A stretch of 64,000 bases of DNA, taken from assembly GCF_038502225.1 (NCBI RefSeq), contig NC_091298.1, forward strand, positions 28,114,048 through 28,178,047, read 5' to 3'. Below are positions 54,177 to 64,000 of the stretch, one piece after another. This DNA comes from Cherax quadricarinatus. Lineage: Eukaryota; Arthropoda; Malacostraca; Decapoda; Parastacidae. A program made the position numbers and the translations under genes. The first letter of the stretch is position 1. Each line of letters starts with the position of its first letter. The notes beneath the pieces were generated by a model that made no database searches, was not told the DNA's origin, and was given only the letters and a program-made list of their open reading frames with translations.

Positions 54177-57100
54177 TAGTAGTAGGTTGGTAGACAGCAC
54201 CCACCCAGGGAGGTACTACCGTCCTGCCAAGTGAGTGTAACATGAAAGCCTGTAATTGTTTTACATGATGGTAGGATTGCTGGTGTCTTTTGTCTGTCTC
54301 ATAAATATGCAAGATTACAGGCATGTCTTGCTACTTCTACTTACACTTAGGTCACACTACACATACATGTACACGTTTATTTATAAACACTCATCTGAGT
54401 TTTCTTTGATTTTATCTTAATAGTTCTTGGTCTTATTACTTTTTCTTTTATATCCATGGGGAGTGGAATAAGAATCTTTCCTCCGTAAGCCATGCGTGTT
54501 GTAAAAGTCAACTAAAATGCCGGGAACAATGGGCTAGTAACCCCTTTTCCTGTAAAGATTACTAAAAAGAATAAGAAGAAGAAAATTGTCAAAGTGGGAA
54601 GTCTGAATGTGCGTGGATGTTGTGCAGATGATAAGAAAGAGATGATTGTGGATGTTATGAATGAGAAGAAGCTGGATGTCCTGGCTTTAAGTGAAACAAA
54701 GCTGAAGGGGGTGGGAGAGTTTCAATGGAGAGGAATAAATGGGATTAGGTCAGGGGTTTCAAATAGAGTTAGAGCTAAAGAAGGAGTAGCAATAATGTTG
54801 AAGGATAAGCTATGGCAAGAAAAGAGGGACTACAAATGTATAAATTCAAGGATTATGTGGAGTAAAATAAAGATTGGATGTGAAAAGTGGGTTATAGTAA
54901 GCGTGTATGCACCTGGAGAAGAGAGAAGTGTAGAGGAGAGAGAGAGATTTTGGGAAATGTTGAGTGAATGTGTGGGGAGTTTTGAATCAAGTGTGAGAGT
55001 AATGGTGGTTGGGGATTTCAATGCTAAAGTGGGTAAAAATGATATAGAGGGAGTAGTAGGTAAATTTGGGATGCCAGGGGTAAATGTAAATGGGGAGCCT
55101 TTAATTGAGCTATGTGTAGAAAGAAATTTGGTAATAAGTAATACATATTTTATGAAAAAGGATAAATAAATATACAAGGTATGATGTAGCACGTAATGAA
55201 AGTAGTTTGTTAGATTATGTATTGGTTGATAAAAGGTTGATGGGTAGGCTCCAGGATGTACATGTTTATAGAGGGGCAACTGATATATCGGATCATTATT
55301 TAGTTGTAGCTGCAGTTAGAGTAAGAGGTAGATGGGAAAAGAGGAAGGTGGCAACAACAAGTAAGAGGGAGGTGAAAGTGTATAAACTAAGGGAGGAGGA
55401 AGTTTGGGCTAGATATAAGCGACTATTGGGTGTGATAAAAGAGAAAAAGGTAGCTTACGAGAGGTTTTTACAAAGCAGAAGTGTTATAAGAAGAGCAGAG
55501 TATATGGAGAGTAAAAGAAAGGTGAAGAGAGTGGTGAGAGAGTGCAAAAGGAGAGCAGATGAAAGAGTGGGAGAGGCACTGTCAAGAAATTTTAATGAAA
55601 ATAAGAAAAAATTTTGGAGTGAGTTAAACAAGTTAAGAAAGCCTAGGGAAAGTATGGATTTGTCAGTTAAAAACAGAGTAGGGGAGTTAGTAGATGGGGA
55701 GAGGGAGGTATTAGGTACATGGCGAGAATATTTTGAGGAACTTTTAAATGTTGAGGAAGAAAAGGAGGCGTTAATTTCATGCACTGGCCAGGGAGGTATA
55801 CCATCTTTTAGGAGTGAAGAAGAGCAGAATGTAAGTGTGGTGGAGATACGTGAGGCATTACGTAGAATGAAAGGGGGTAAAGCAGCTGGAACCGATGGGA
55901 TCATGACAGAAATGTTAAAAGCAGGGGGGATGTAGTGTTGGAGTGGTTGGTACTTTTGTTTAATAAATGTATGAAAGAGGGGAAGGTACCTAGGGATTGG
56001 CGGAGAGCATGTATAGTCCCTTTATATAAAGGGAAAGGGGACAAAAGAGATTGTAAAAATTATAGTGGAATAAGTTTACTGAGTATACCAGGAAAAGTAT
56101 ACGGTAGGGTTATAATTGAAAGAATTAGAGGTAAGACAGAATGTAGGATTGCGGATGAGCAGGGAGGCTTCAGAGTGGGTAGAGGATGTGTAGATCAAGT
56201 GTTTACATTGAAGCATATATGTGAACAGTATTTAGATAAAGGTAGGGAAGTTTTTATTGCATTTATGGATTTAGAAAAGGCATATGATAGAGTGGATAGA
56301 GGAGCAATGTGGCAGATGTTGCAAGTACAGTGGACCCCCGCATAACGATATTAATCCGTTCATGAGAGCTCATTGTTATGTGAAATTATCGTTATGCGAA
56401 TGAATTTTCCCCATAAGAAATAATAGAAATCAAATTAATCCGTGCAAGACACCCAAAAGTATGAAAAAAAAAATTTTACCACATGAAATATACATTTTCC
56501 TACACACAAAGAGAAGGATACATGCACAATAGTAGAGTAGTACATGCACAATATATATTGTGCATGTACTACTCTACTAAATGAAGAATAAATGACACTT
56601 ACCTTTATTGAAGATGCAGCAATGACTGATGAGACACTGTGTCCTGGGAGTGCCTTTTCCTCCTGAGTACTGTAGGTCCTGTTTGGCATTTTCTTCCAGA
56701 ACAGGCCTTATCACACTGTGTTTGTCACTACGATTCTTAAATCTCTCAAACCAACCTTTGCTGGCTTTAAATTCACCAATATGAGCACTAGTTCCAGGCA
56801 TTTTTCCCTGTTCACCTGGGTGTTAGTCGACTGGTGTGGGTTGCATCTTGGGAGACAAGATTAAGGACCCCAATGGAAATAAGTTAGACAGTCCTTGATG
56901 ATGCACTGACTTTCTTGGGTTATCCTGGGTGGCTAACCCTCTGGGGTTAATTGTTTCTCGGTAATTGTTTCACGTTAAGCCACACCAACAACACACTCTC
57001 CACATCTTCGAGTAATACAGCTGATGGTGGTGCAGCAACAACAGCAGCTGTGGTGCTGCTGACCATGGTGCAGCAGCAGCTGTGGTGCTGCTGACCATGG

Positions 57101-57504
57101 TGCAGCAGCAGCTGGGTGCAGCAACAGCTGACCATGGTGCAGCTGCAACTGTGGTGCAGCGGCAGCTGTGGTGCAGCAACAGCTGACTGGTCCAATTTAT
57201 CAGCTGACCGTGGTGCAGCTGCAGCTGTGGTGCAGAAGCAGCTGTGGTGCAGCAGCAGCTGACTGTGGTACGATAGTATTTATCACCCTTTTTACCACAG
57301 GATTGGCACTAGAAGCTTTCTTTGGGCCCATGGTGGCTTATTTAGCAGTTACAAGCACTATAAATAATGGAATAATACAAAATGTATCGAATGTATGCAT
57401 GCAACTGGCCACCCTGGCTTGTAAACAATGATGGCAAGGCAGGCGCTCAGGCTGGACGGACAGGTTCGGGACGAGTCATGTTCAGAAACAGCTGATGGTG
57501 CAAC

Positions 57505-57760
57505 AGCAGCTGACCATGGTGCAGCAGCAGCTGACTGATCCAGCAACAGCTGACTGATCCAGCAACAGCTGACTGATCCAGCAACAGCTGACTGATCCAG
57601 CAACAGCTGACTGGTCCAGCAACAGCTGACTGGTCCAGCAACAGCTGACTGGTCCAGCAACAGCTGACTGGTCCAGCAACAGCTGACTGGTCCAGCAACA
57701 GCTGACTGGTCCAGCAACAGCTGACTGGTCCAGCAACAGCTGACTGATCCAGCAACAGCG
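57505..57760. repeat. 19-bp tandem array, about 13 units
   Basis: Unit TCCAGCAACAGCTGACTGG, with GG changing to GA in the first few and last units. Inside the Tigger at 56328-59172. ORFs across it are artefacts. Confidence 0.95.
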
Positions 57761-58015
57761 ATTCTTAAATCTCTCAAACCAACCTTTGCTGGCTTTAAAT
57801 TCACCAATATGAGCACTAGTTCCAAGCGTTTTTCCCTGTTCACCTGGGTGTTAGTCGACTGGTGTGGGTTGCATCCTGGGAGACAAGATTAAGGACCCCA
57901 ATGGAAATAAGTTAGACAGTCTTCGTTCGATGACACACTTTTTTGGGTTATCCTGGGTGGCTAACCCTCTGGGGTTAATTGTTTCTTGGTATTCTCAATA
58001 AGCCACACCAACAAC

Positions 58016-58826
58016 GGTGCTACAGCAGCAGCAGCAGCAGCTGACAGTGCTACAGCAGCAGCAGCAGCAGCTGACAGTGCTACAGCAGCAGCAGCTGACA
58101 CTGCTACAGCAGCAGCAGACGATGCTACAGCAGCAGCAGACGGTACTACAGCAGCAGCAGACAGTACTACAGCAGCAGCAGCAGCAGCAGCAGATGGTAC
58201 TACAGCAGCAGCAGACAGTACTACAGCAGCAGCAGCAGCAGCAGATGGTACTACAGCAGCAGCAGCAGCAGCAGCAGCAGATGGTACTACAGCAGCAGCA
58301 GCAGCAGCAGCAGATGGTACTACAGCAGCAGCAGCAGCAGCAGCAGATGGTACTACAGCAGCAGCAGCAGCAGCAGATGGTACTACAGCAGCAGCAGCAG
58401 CTGACGGTGGTACAGCAGCAGCAGCAGCAGCTGACGGTGGTACAGCAGCAGCAGCAGCAGCTGACGGTGGTACAGCAGCAGCAGCAGCAGCTGACAGTGC
58501 TACAGCAGCACCAGCAACTGACAGTGCTACAGCAGCAGCAGCTGACAGTGCTACAGCAGCAGCAGACAATGCTACAGCAGCAGCAGATGGTACTACAACA
58601 GCAGCAGCAGCTGACGGTGGTACAGCAGCAGCAGCAGCAGCTGATGGTGCTACAGCAGCAGCAGCAGCAGCTGACAGTGCTGCAGCAACAGCTGACAGTG
58701 CAGCAGCAGCAGCAGCTGACAGTGCTACAGCAGCAGCAGACGATGCTACAGCAGCAGCAGACGGTACTACAGCAGCAGCAGACAGTACTACAACAGCAGC
58801 AGCAGCAGCAGCAGCAGTTGACCATG
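58016..58826. repeat. CAG-rich triplet array
   Basis: (CAG)3-8 blocks separated by CTGACAGTGCTA, CTGACGGTGGTA or ATGGTACTA. On the minus strand it follows the Tigger HTH and leads into the LLVWLIENTKKQL motif, the same position as the array at 22412-23033, but with more variable unit length. Confidence 0.95.
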
Positions 58827-60550
58827 GTACCACAGTATTTCGATAATATTTCTCACCCTTTTTACCACAGGGTTGGCACTAGAAGCTTTCTTGGGGCCCA
58901 TGGTCACTTATTTTGCAGATAAAATCACCAAAAACACTGTAATAATACGAAATGTTACGATTGTATGCTTGGATGTTACCGCGGAGGCTGGCTTGTAAAC
59001 AATGCCACCGGCGGAACATGTGAGGCTGGCTCAGGCCGCACATTAGACGCGTCTCGGACGAACAGCGTTGAGCGGGTTTTTTAGCGGTATGCGAGGCAAA
59101 ATCTTAGTGATAAAATGTATCGGTATGCGGATTTAACGTTATGTAAGGCCAACGGTATGCGGGAGTCCACTGTATATGGAATAGGTGGTAAGTTACTAAA
59201 TGCTGTAAAGAGCTTTTATGAGGATAGTGAGGCTCAGGTTAGGGTGTGTAGAAGAGAGGGAGAATACTTCCTGGTAAAAGTAGGTCTTAGACAGGGATGT
59301 GTAATGTCACCATGGTTGTTTAATATATTTATAGATGGGGTTGTAAAAGAAGTAAGTGCTAGGGTGTTCGGGAGAGGGGTGGGATTAAATTATGGGGAAT
59401 CAAATTCAAAATGGGAATTGACACAGTTACTTTTTGCTGATGATACTGTGTTTATGGGAGATTCTAAAGAAAAATTGCAAAGGTTAGTGGATGAGTTTGA
59501 GAATGTGTGTAAAGGTAGAAAGTTGAAAGTGAACATAGAAAAGAGTAAGGTGATGAGGGTATCAAATGATTTAGATAAAGAAAAATTGGATATCAAATTG
59601 GGGAGGAGGAGTATGGAAGAAGTGAATGTTTTCAGATACTTGGGAGTTGACGTGTCGGCGGATGGATTTATGAAGGATGAGGTTAATCATAGAATTGATG
59701 AGGGAAAAAAGGTGAGTGGTGCATTGAGGTATATGTGGAGTCAGAGAAACGTTATCTATAGAGGCAAAGAAGGGAATGTATGAAAGTATAGCAGTACCAA
59801 CACTCTTATATGGGTGTGAAGCTTGGGTTGTAAATGGAGCAGCGAGGAGACGGTTGGAGGCAGTGGAGATGTCCTGTTAAAGGGCAATGTGTGGTGTAAA
59901 TATTATGCAGAAAATTCGGAGTGTGGAAATTAGGAAAAGGTGTGGAGTTAATAAAAGTATTAGTCAGAGGGCTGAAGAGGGGTTGTTGAGGTGGTTTGGT
60001 CATTTAGAGAGAATGGATCAAAGTAGAATGACATGGAAAGCATATAAATCTATAGGGGAAGGAAGGCGGGGTAGGGGTCGTCCTCGAAAGGGTTGGAGAG
60101 AGGGGGTAAAGGAGGTTTTGTGGGCAAGGGGCTTGGACTTTCAGCAAGCGTGCGTGAGCCTGTTAGATAGGAGTGAATGGAGACGAATGGTACTTGGGAC
60201 CTGACGATCTGTTGGAGTGTGAGCAGGGTAATATTTAGTGAAGGGATTCAGGGAAACCGGTTATTTTCATATAGTCGGACTTGAGTCCTGGAAATGGGAA
60301 GTACAATGCCTGCACTTTAAAGGAGGGGTTTGGGATATTGGCAGTTTGGAGGGATATGTTGTGTATCTATACATGTATATGCTTCTAAACTGTTGTATTC
60401 TGAGCACCTCTGCAAAAACAGTGATAATGTGTGAGTGTGGTGAAAGTGTTGAATGATGATGAAAGTATTTTCTTTTTGGGGATTTTCTTTCTTTTTTGAG
60501 TCACCCTGCCTCGGTGGGAGACGGCCGACTTGTTGAAAAAAAAAAAATAC

Positions 60551-60637
60551 ATGTACATTATTTCTTATGGGGGAAATTGATTTGATAATCGTCCCACTTC
60601 AAGGAACGGATTAACGACGATAAACGAGGGACCACTG
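60551..60637. mobile_element. Tigger-type right-end fragment
   Basis: ATTTCTTATGGGGGAAATTG then GATAAACGAGGGACCACTG-TA, a terminal repeat of the CAGTGG(A/T)CC group. Directly follows the RTE poly-A. Confidence 0.65.
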
Positions 60638-60644
60638 TAACAAT

Positions 60645-61600
60645 AAATTTATTTTAGCATGATACATGTTTGTATAAAGGAGTATTACAAGTGAGTGTAC
60701 ATGGCAAAAGCCCCTTTATATGCAGAGCATTTCGGGCAAACTTAAGACTAAAGATTAATAAGGCAATAACTGTGCAGTAATTGTACATACGGTCATTAGG
60801 TGAGTTACAATGAAGACAAGAAAATTGAATATTGTATTAGTTCATGCTGTATGGTTTTAATAAGTTTGGTAGAGAAGAATTACAGTTTTGAATATTAACC
60901 TAAGGTGGACAAAATGGAATGATTAACATTTGAGAAGATTACAGATATTGAGAGTAGGTATATATTAATCAATGTAACTGAGTTCTTGATATTGTGTAGT
61001 TGCAAGTATAATTTTTACATATTTATTTATGATGGGCTAAGATAGGTTAAGGAGATAAGGTGTTTTCTAACTGTAATTTTAAAATTGCTAGCTGAGCCAG
61101 AGGTTCTAGAGATTTCTGGCAGAGAGTTCCAGATTTTGGGTCCTTTTATGCACATTGAGTTTTTGAAAAGATTTAGCCTGACACGGGAATATCAGAGATT
61201 TTTGTGCTTAGTATTATGTCCATGGGTCCTATTGCAACTGTCAAGAAAGTACTTTAGGTCGGGATTTGTATTAGACTTGATTGTTCTATAAATGTAGGTG
61301 GCACAGTAGCAAGAGTGAATGTTTTGTATAGTTAGTAGGTTTAGGTCTTTGAAAAGTGGGGAGGTATAGTCTAGCTGTGGATTGTGTGATCATTCACACT
61401 GCAGCTTTTTGTTGGGTTATTATTGGCTTTAGGTGATTTGTCGTTGTGGATCCCCATGCACTAATAACATAGGTGAGGTAGGGGTAGATCAGTGAATATT
61501 ATAGTGTAAGTAATGCTGTTTGTGGTACATAGTAATGTATCTTTGAGAGGATTCCAACTGTTTTAGATACACTTTTTTGTGTTAGGTATGAGTGTTGAAT
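60645..61600 (-). mobile_element. L2-like LINE 3' region, diverged
   Basis: Read leftward from about 61600. Blocks such as GCAGCTTTTTGTTGGGTTAT, CATTTCGGGCAAACTTAAG and CAAGAAAGTACTTTAGGTCG parallel 48580-48720 and 48120-48140. Coding content is decayed. It ends at the inverted duplication at 61616. Confidence 0.7.
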
Positions 61601-61615
61601 TCAGGTTGACACACA

Positions 61616-61983
61616 CTCATCCTGGGTTTTTCAATAATCCTGTTACCCTTGGGTACAAACCTCTCCTCAGCCTCCTTGCACATCGTTGCTACATATTCCA
61701 TCATCTCATTAACTGTGTGTGTTATTTTATTATCACACTGGCCGATTCCCACCAAGGCAGGGTGGCCCGAAAAAGAAAAACTTTCACCATGGAGTGAATG
61801 ATGGTGAAAGTTTTTCTTTTTCGGGCCACCCTGCCTTGGTGGGAATCGGCCAGTGTGATAATAAAATAATAAAATAACACACACAGTTAATGAGATGATG
61901 GAATATGTAGCAACAATGTGCAAGGAGGCTGAGGAGAGGTTTGTACCCAAGGGTAACAGGATTATTGAAAAAGCCAGGATGAG
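61616..61983. repeat. Inverted duplication with an RTE tail at its apex
   Basis: Left arm 61616-61790, right arm 61801-61983, loop about 10 bp (GGAGTGAATG). Arms are almost identical; the right arm has about 8 extra bp in an AATAAA run. Each arm has two parts: an RTE 3' tail (GGCCACCCTGCCTTGGTGGG) near the centre and the 5' part of the adjacent CR1-type ORF outside it. The outer limit is CTCATCCTGG / CCAGGATGAG. Confidence 0.95.
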
Positions 61984-64000
61984 CCCATGGTTCACCCAAA
62001 GGTGCAGGGAGGCAAAAACCAAGTGTGCTAGGAAATGGAAGAAATATAGAAGGCAAAGGACCCAGGAGAATAAGGAGAGCAGTCGTAGAGCCAGAAATGA
62101 ATATGCACAGATAAGAAGGGAGGCCCAACGACAATATGAAAACGACATAGCAGTGAAAACCAAATCTGACCCGAAGCTGTTATACAGCCACATCAGGAGG
62201 AAAACAACAGTCATGGACCAGGTAATCAGGCTAAGGAAGGAAGGAGGAGAGACAACAAGAAATGACCGTGAAGTATGTGAGGAACTCAACAAGAGATTTA
62301 AAGAAGTGTTCACAGAGGAGACAGAAGGGGCTCCAGAAAAACGGAGAGGTGGGGCACACCACCAAGTGCTGGACACAGTACACACAACCGAGGAAGAAGT
62401 GAAGAGGCTTCTGAGTGAGCTAGATACCTCAAAGGCAATGGGGCCGGATAACATCTCTCCATGGGTCATGAGAGAGGGAGCAGAGGCGCTCTGTGTACCC
62501 CTAACGACAATATTCAATACATCTATCGAAACGGAGATTGCCTGAGGCATGGAAGACAGCAAATGTAGCCCCAATCTTTAAAAAAGGAGACAGACATGAA
62601 GCACTAAACTACAGACCAGTGTCACTGGCATATATAGTATGCAAAGTCATGGAGAAGATTATCAGGAGAAGAGTGGTGGAACACCTAGAAAGGAATGATC
62701 TCGTCAACAGCAGCCAACATGGTTTCAGGGACGGGAAATCCTGTGTCACAAACCTACTGGAGTTTTATGACATGGTGACAGCAGTAAGACGAGAGAGAGA
62801 GGGGTGGGTGGATTGCATTTTCTTGGACTGCAAGAAGGCGTTTGACACAGTACCACACAAGAGATTAGTGCAAACACTGGAAGACCAAGCAGGGTTAACA
62901 GGGAAGGCACTACAATGGATCAGGAAATACTTGTCAGGAAGACAGCAGCGAGTCACGGTACGTGGCGAGGTGTAAGAGTGGGCACCTGTGACCAGCGGGG
63001 TCACACAGGGGTCAGTACTAGGACTAGTGCAGTTTCTGGTATTTGTGAACGACATGACGGAAGGTATAGACTCCGAAGTGTCCCTGTTTGCAGCGAAGTT
63101 GATGAGAAGAATTCATTCGATCGAAGACCAGGCAGAACTACAAAGGGATCTGGACAGGCTGCAGACCTGGTCCAGCAATTGGCTCCTGGAGTTAAACCCC
63201 ACCAAGTGCAAAGTCATGAAGATTGGGGAAGAGCAAAGAAGACTGCAGACGGAATACAGTCTAAGGAGTCAGAGACTATAAACCTCACTCAAGGAAAAAG
63301 ATCTTGGGGTGAGTATAACACCAGGTACATCTCCTGAAGCGCTCATCAACCAAATAACTGCTGCAGCATATGGGTGCCTAGCAAACCTCAGAACAGCATT
63401 CCGACATCGTAAGGAATCGTTCAGGACCCTGTACACCATGTATGTTAGGCCCATAATGGAGTATGCGGCACCAGTTTGGAACCCACACCTAGCCAAGCAC
63501 GTAAAGAAACTAGAGAAAGTGAAAAGATTTGCAACAAGACTAGTTCCAGAGCTAAGAGGTATGTCCTATGAGGAGAGGTTAAGGGAAATCAACCTGGCGA
63601 CACTGGAGGACAGGAGAGAGGGGGGGGACCTGATAACGACATACAAAATACTGAGAGGAATTGACAAGATGGACAAAGACAGGATGTTCCAGAGATGGGA
63701 CACAGCAACAAGGGGACACAGTTGGAAGTTGAAGACACAGATGAATCACAGGGATGTTAGGAAGTACTTCTTCAGCCACAGAGGAGTCAGGAAGTGGAAA
63801 TAGTTTGGGAAGCGATGTAGTGGAGGCAGGATCCATACATAGCTTTAAGCAGAGGTATGATAAAGCTCACGGTTCAGGGAGAGTGACCTAGTAGCGACCA
63901 GTGAAGAGGCAGGGCCAGGAGCTTGGACTCGACCCCTGCAACCTCAACTAGGTGAGTGTACACACACACAGCAGGGCCAGGAGCTGAGTCTCGACCCCTG
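61880..64000 (+). mobile_element. CR1-type LINE (second family), 5'-truncated, running off the window edge
   Basis: Starts in the endonuclease-RT linker and runs through RT to a 3' UTR with GGGCCAGGAGCTTGGACTCG, CCTGCAACCTCAACTAGGTG and an (ACAC)n stretch, after which the GGCCAGGAGCTGAGTCTCGA motif is repeated at the window end. Distinct from the 1960-5933 family. Confidence 0.85.
61895..63803 (+). pseudogene. CR1-type reverse transcriptase lacking the catalytic Asp pair
   Basis: Frames: 61895-62545 (KARMSPWFTQRCREAKTKCA, LDTSKAMGPDNISPWVM), 62538-62972 (NVAPIFKKGDRHEALNYRPV, SQHGFRDGKSCVTNLLEFYD, FLDCKKAFDTVPHKRLV), a TAA at about 62973, 62988-63281 (GVTQGSVLGLVQFLVFVND) and 63309-63803 (YVRPIMEYAAPVWNPHLAKH, REGGDLITTYKILRGIDKMD). 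Where related proteins have LFADDAKLMR this copy reads SLFAAKLMRR: six bases, the two Asp codons, are missing at about 63093. The RT would be dead even if the frames were joined. Confidence 0.88.

Larger units (their letters stand above)
56328..59172 (-). mobile_element. Tigger-type element with two repeat expansions and a partial duplication (2845 bp)
   Basis: Termini CAGTGGACCCCCGCATAACG and ATGCGGGAGTCCACTG with TA on both sides (56326-56327, 59173-59174). Read leftward: HTH start at 58903 (MGPKKASSANPVV), CAG array 58826-58016, LLVWLIENTKKQLTPEG and downstream segment to 57761, a 19-bp array (57760-57500), a second HTH start (about 57333), a second CTG-rich stretch (57270-57010), a second downstream segment with PGTSAHIGEF and SKGWFERFKNRSDKHS (56801-56600), and the 50-bp palindrome (56530-56579). 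No DDE domain. Confidence 0.9.
54590..60204 (+). pseudogene. RTE-like endonuclease/reverse transcriptase, multiply broken
   Basis: Endonuclease 54594-55160 (LALSETKLKGVGEFQW, VVGDFNAKVG); a 2-bp loss at about 55160 shifts frame before SLLDYVLVDKR and ATDISDHYLVVA; an in-frame deletion of roughly 55 codons at about 55427 (RYKRLLGVIKEKK); a one-base loss at about 55925; RT to DRVDRGAMWQMLQV, then the 2.85-kb Tigger; RT resumes YGIGGKLLNAVKSFYEDSEA, GLRQGCVMSPWLFNIFIDGV, LLFADDTVFMGD; a shift at about 59755; a TAA at 59878; C-terminus to TGA 60202-60204. Confidence 0.9.
54177..60545 (+). mobile_element. RTE-like LINE (family A), full length, split by a Tigger
   Basis: 54177-56327 plus 59175-60545, about 3.5 kb. 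The 5' UTR is ~415 bp beginning GTAGTAGTAGGTTGGTAG, followed by endonuclease, RT, RGRGRPRKGWREGVKEVL C-terminus and a 3' tail ending GGAGACGGCCGACTTGTTGA and poly-A. The interruption 56328-59172 sits at a TA in the RT. Confidence 0.92.

Noticed and set aside
54594..55169. Craniofacial-development-protein-2-like host gene
   Set aside because: Such names are commonly attached to LINE endonuclease domains; here it is clearly continuous with an RTE 5' UTR and RT.
57961..58922. Ala-, Cys- and Gln-rich ORFs of 276-301 aa on both strands
   Set aside because: Six-frame shadows of the CAG array. Only the minus Ala frame relates to the Tigger reading frame, and its HTH start is out of frame with it.

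Overview
This window looks like intronic, repeat-choked genomic DNA of an animal, most likely a decapod crustacean. That call rests on two things: split, phase-compatible exons of a metazoan ZNF598-type gene, and several repeat families (RTE-like LINEs with a long conserved 5' UTR, CR1 elements, tRNA-derived SINEs, Tigger elements) that I recall from crayfish, lobster and shrimp sequence. The second point is from memory and was not searched. There are no rRNA genes, no credible tRNA genes, no CRISPR array and no bacterial operons.

The only host gene I can support is ZNF598 (ribosome-collision E3 ubiquitin ligase) on the + strand. One exon lies at 13018-13192 and a large one at 45773-47540. 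The first ends after two bases of a codon and the second supplies the third, so the reading frame joins across a 32.6 kb intron. The upstream RING/zinc-finger exons and the last exon(s) are not visible here.

Everything else is mobile DNA, much of it nested. 1-6.7 kb: a minus-strand RTE-like LINE, a TTAA-element core, an almost intact CR1 LINE with an esterase-type ORF1 and a 21-bp tandem array. 6.7-10 kb: a three-level nest (Tigger, then a TTAA element, then a TA element). 10-20 kb: RTE-B 5' half, ZNF598 exon, three TTAA elements, a hairpin repeat and a Tc1-like remnant. 20-24 kb: an RTE-derived short element split by a solo LTR that itself holds an L2-like fragment and a Tigger with a triplet-rich expansion. 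24-34 kb: more TTAA elements, a Tigger with a damaged DDE domain and two RTE-B copies. 34-41 kb: one RTE-A copy cut by a TTAA element, a CT microsatellite, a palindromic SINE and a CR1. 42-43 kb: a complete 1.13-kb Tigger derivative with an open HTH-only ORF. 47.5-54 kb: L2-like, RTE-B, piggyBac and Tigger remnants. 54-60.5 kb: an RTE-A copy split by a 2.85-kb Tigger at a TA. 60.6-64 kb: L2-like tail, an inverted duplication and a second CR1-type LINE whose RT has lost its catalytic aspartates.

The best candidates for something new are: Tigger derivatives that keep an open frame for the DNA-binding domain but have lost the catalytic domain; a Tigger subfamily with CAG/CTG-rich expansions at one fixed site plus a 50-bp perfect palindrome; a TTAA-flanked nonautonomous family that can be tied to a piggyBac remnant here and whose subfamilies carry different palindromes near their ends; and a short nonautonomous family made by fusing the RTE 5' UTR to the RTE 3' tail.
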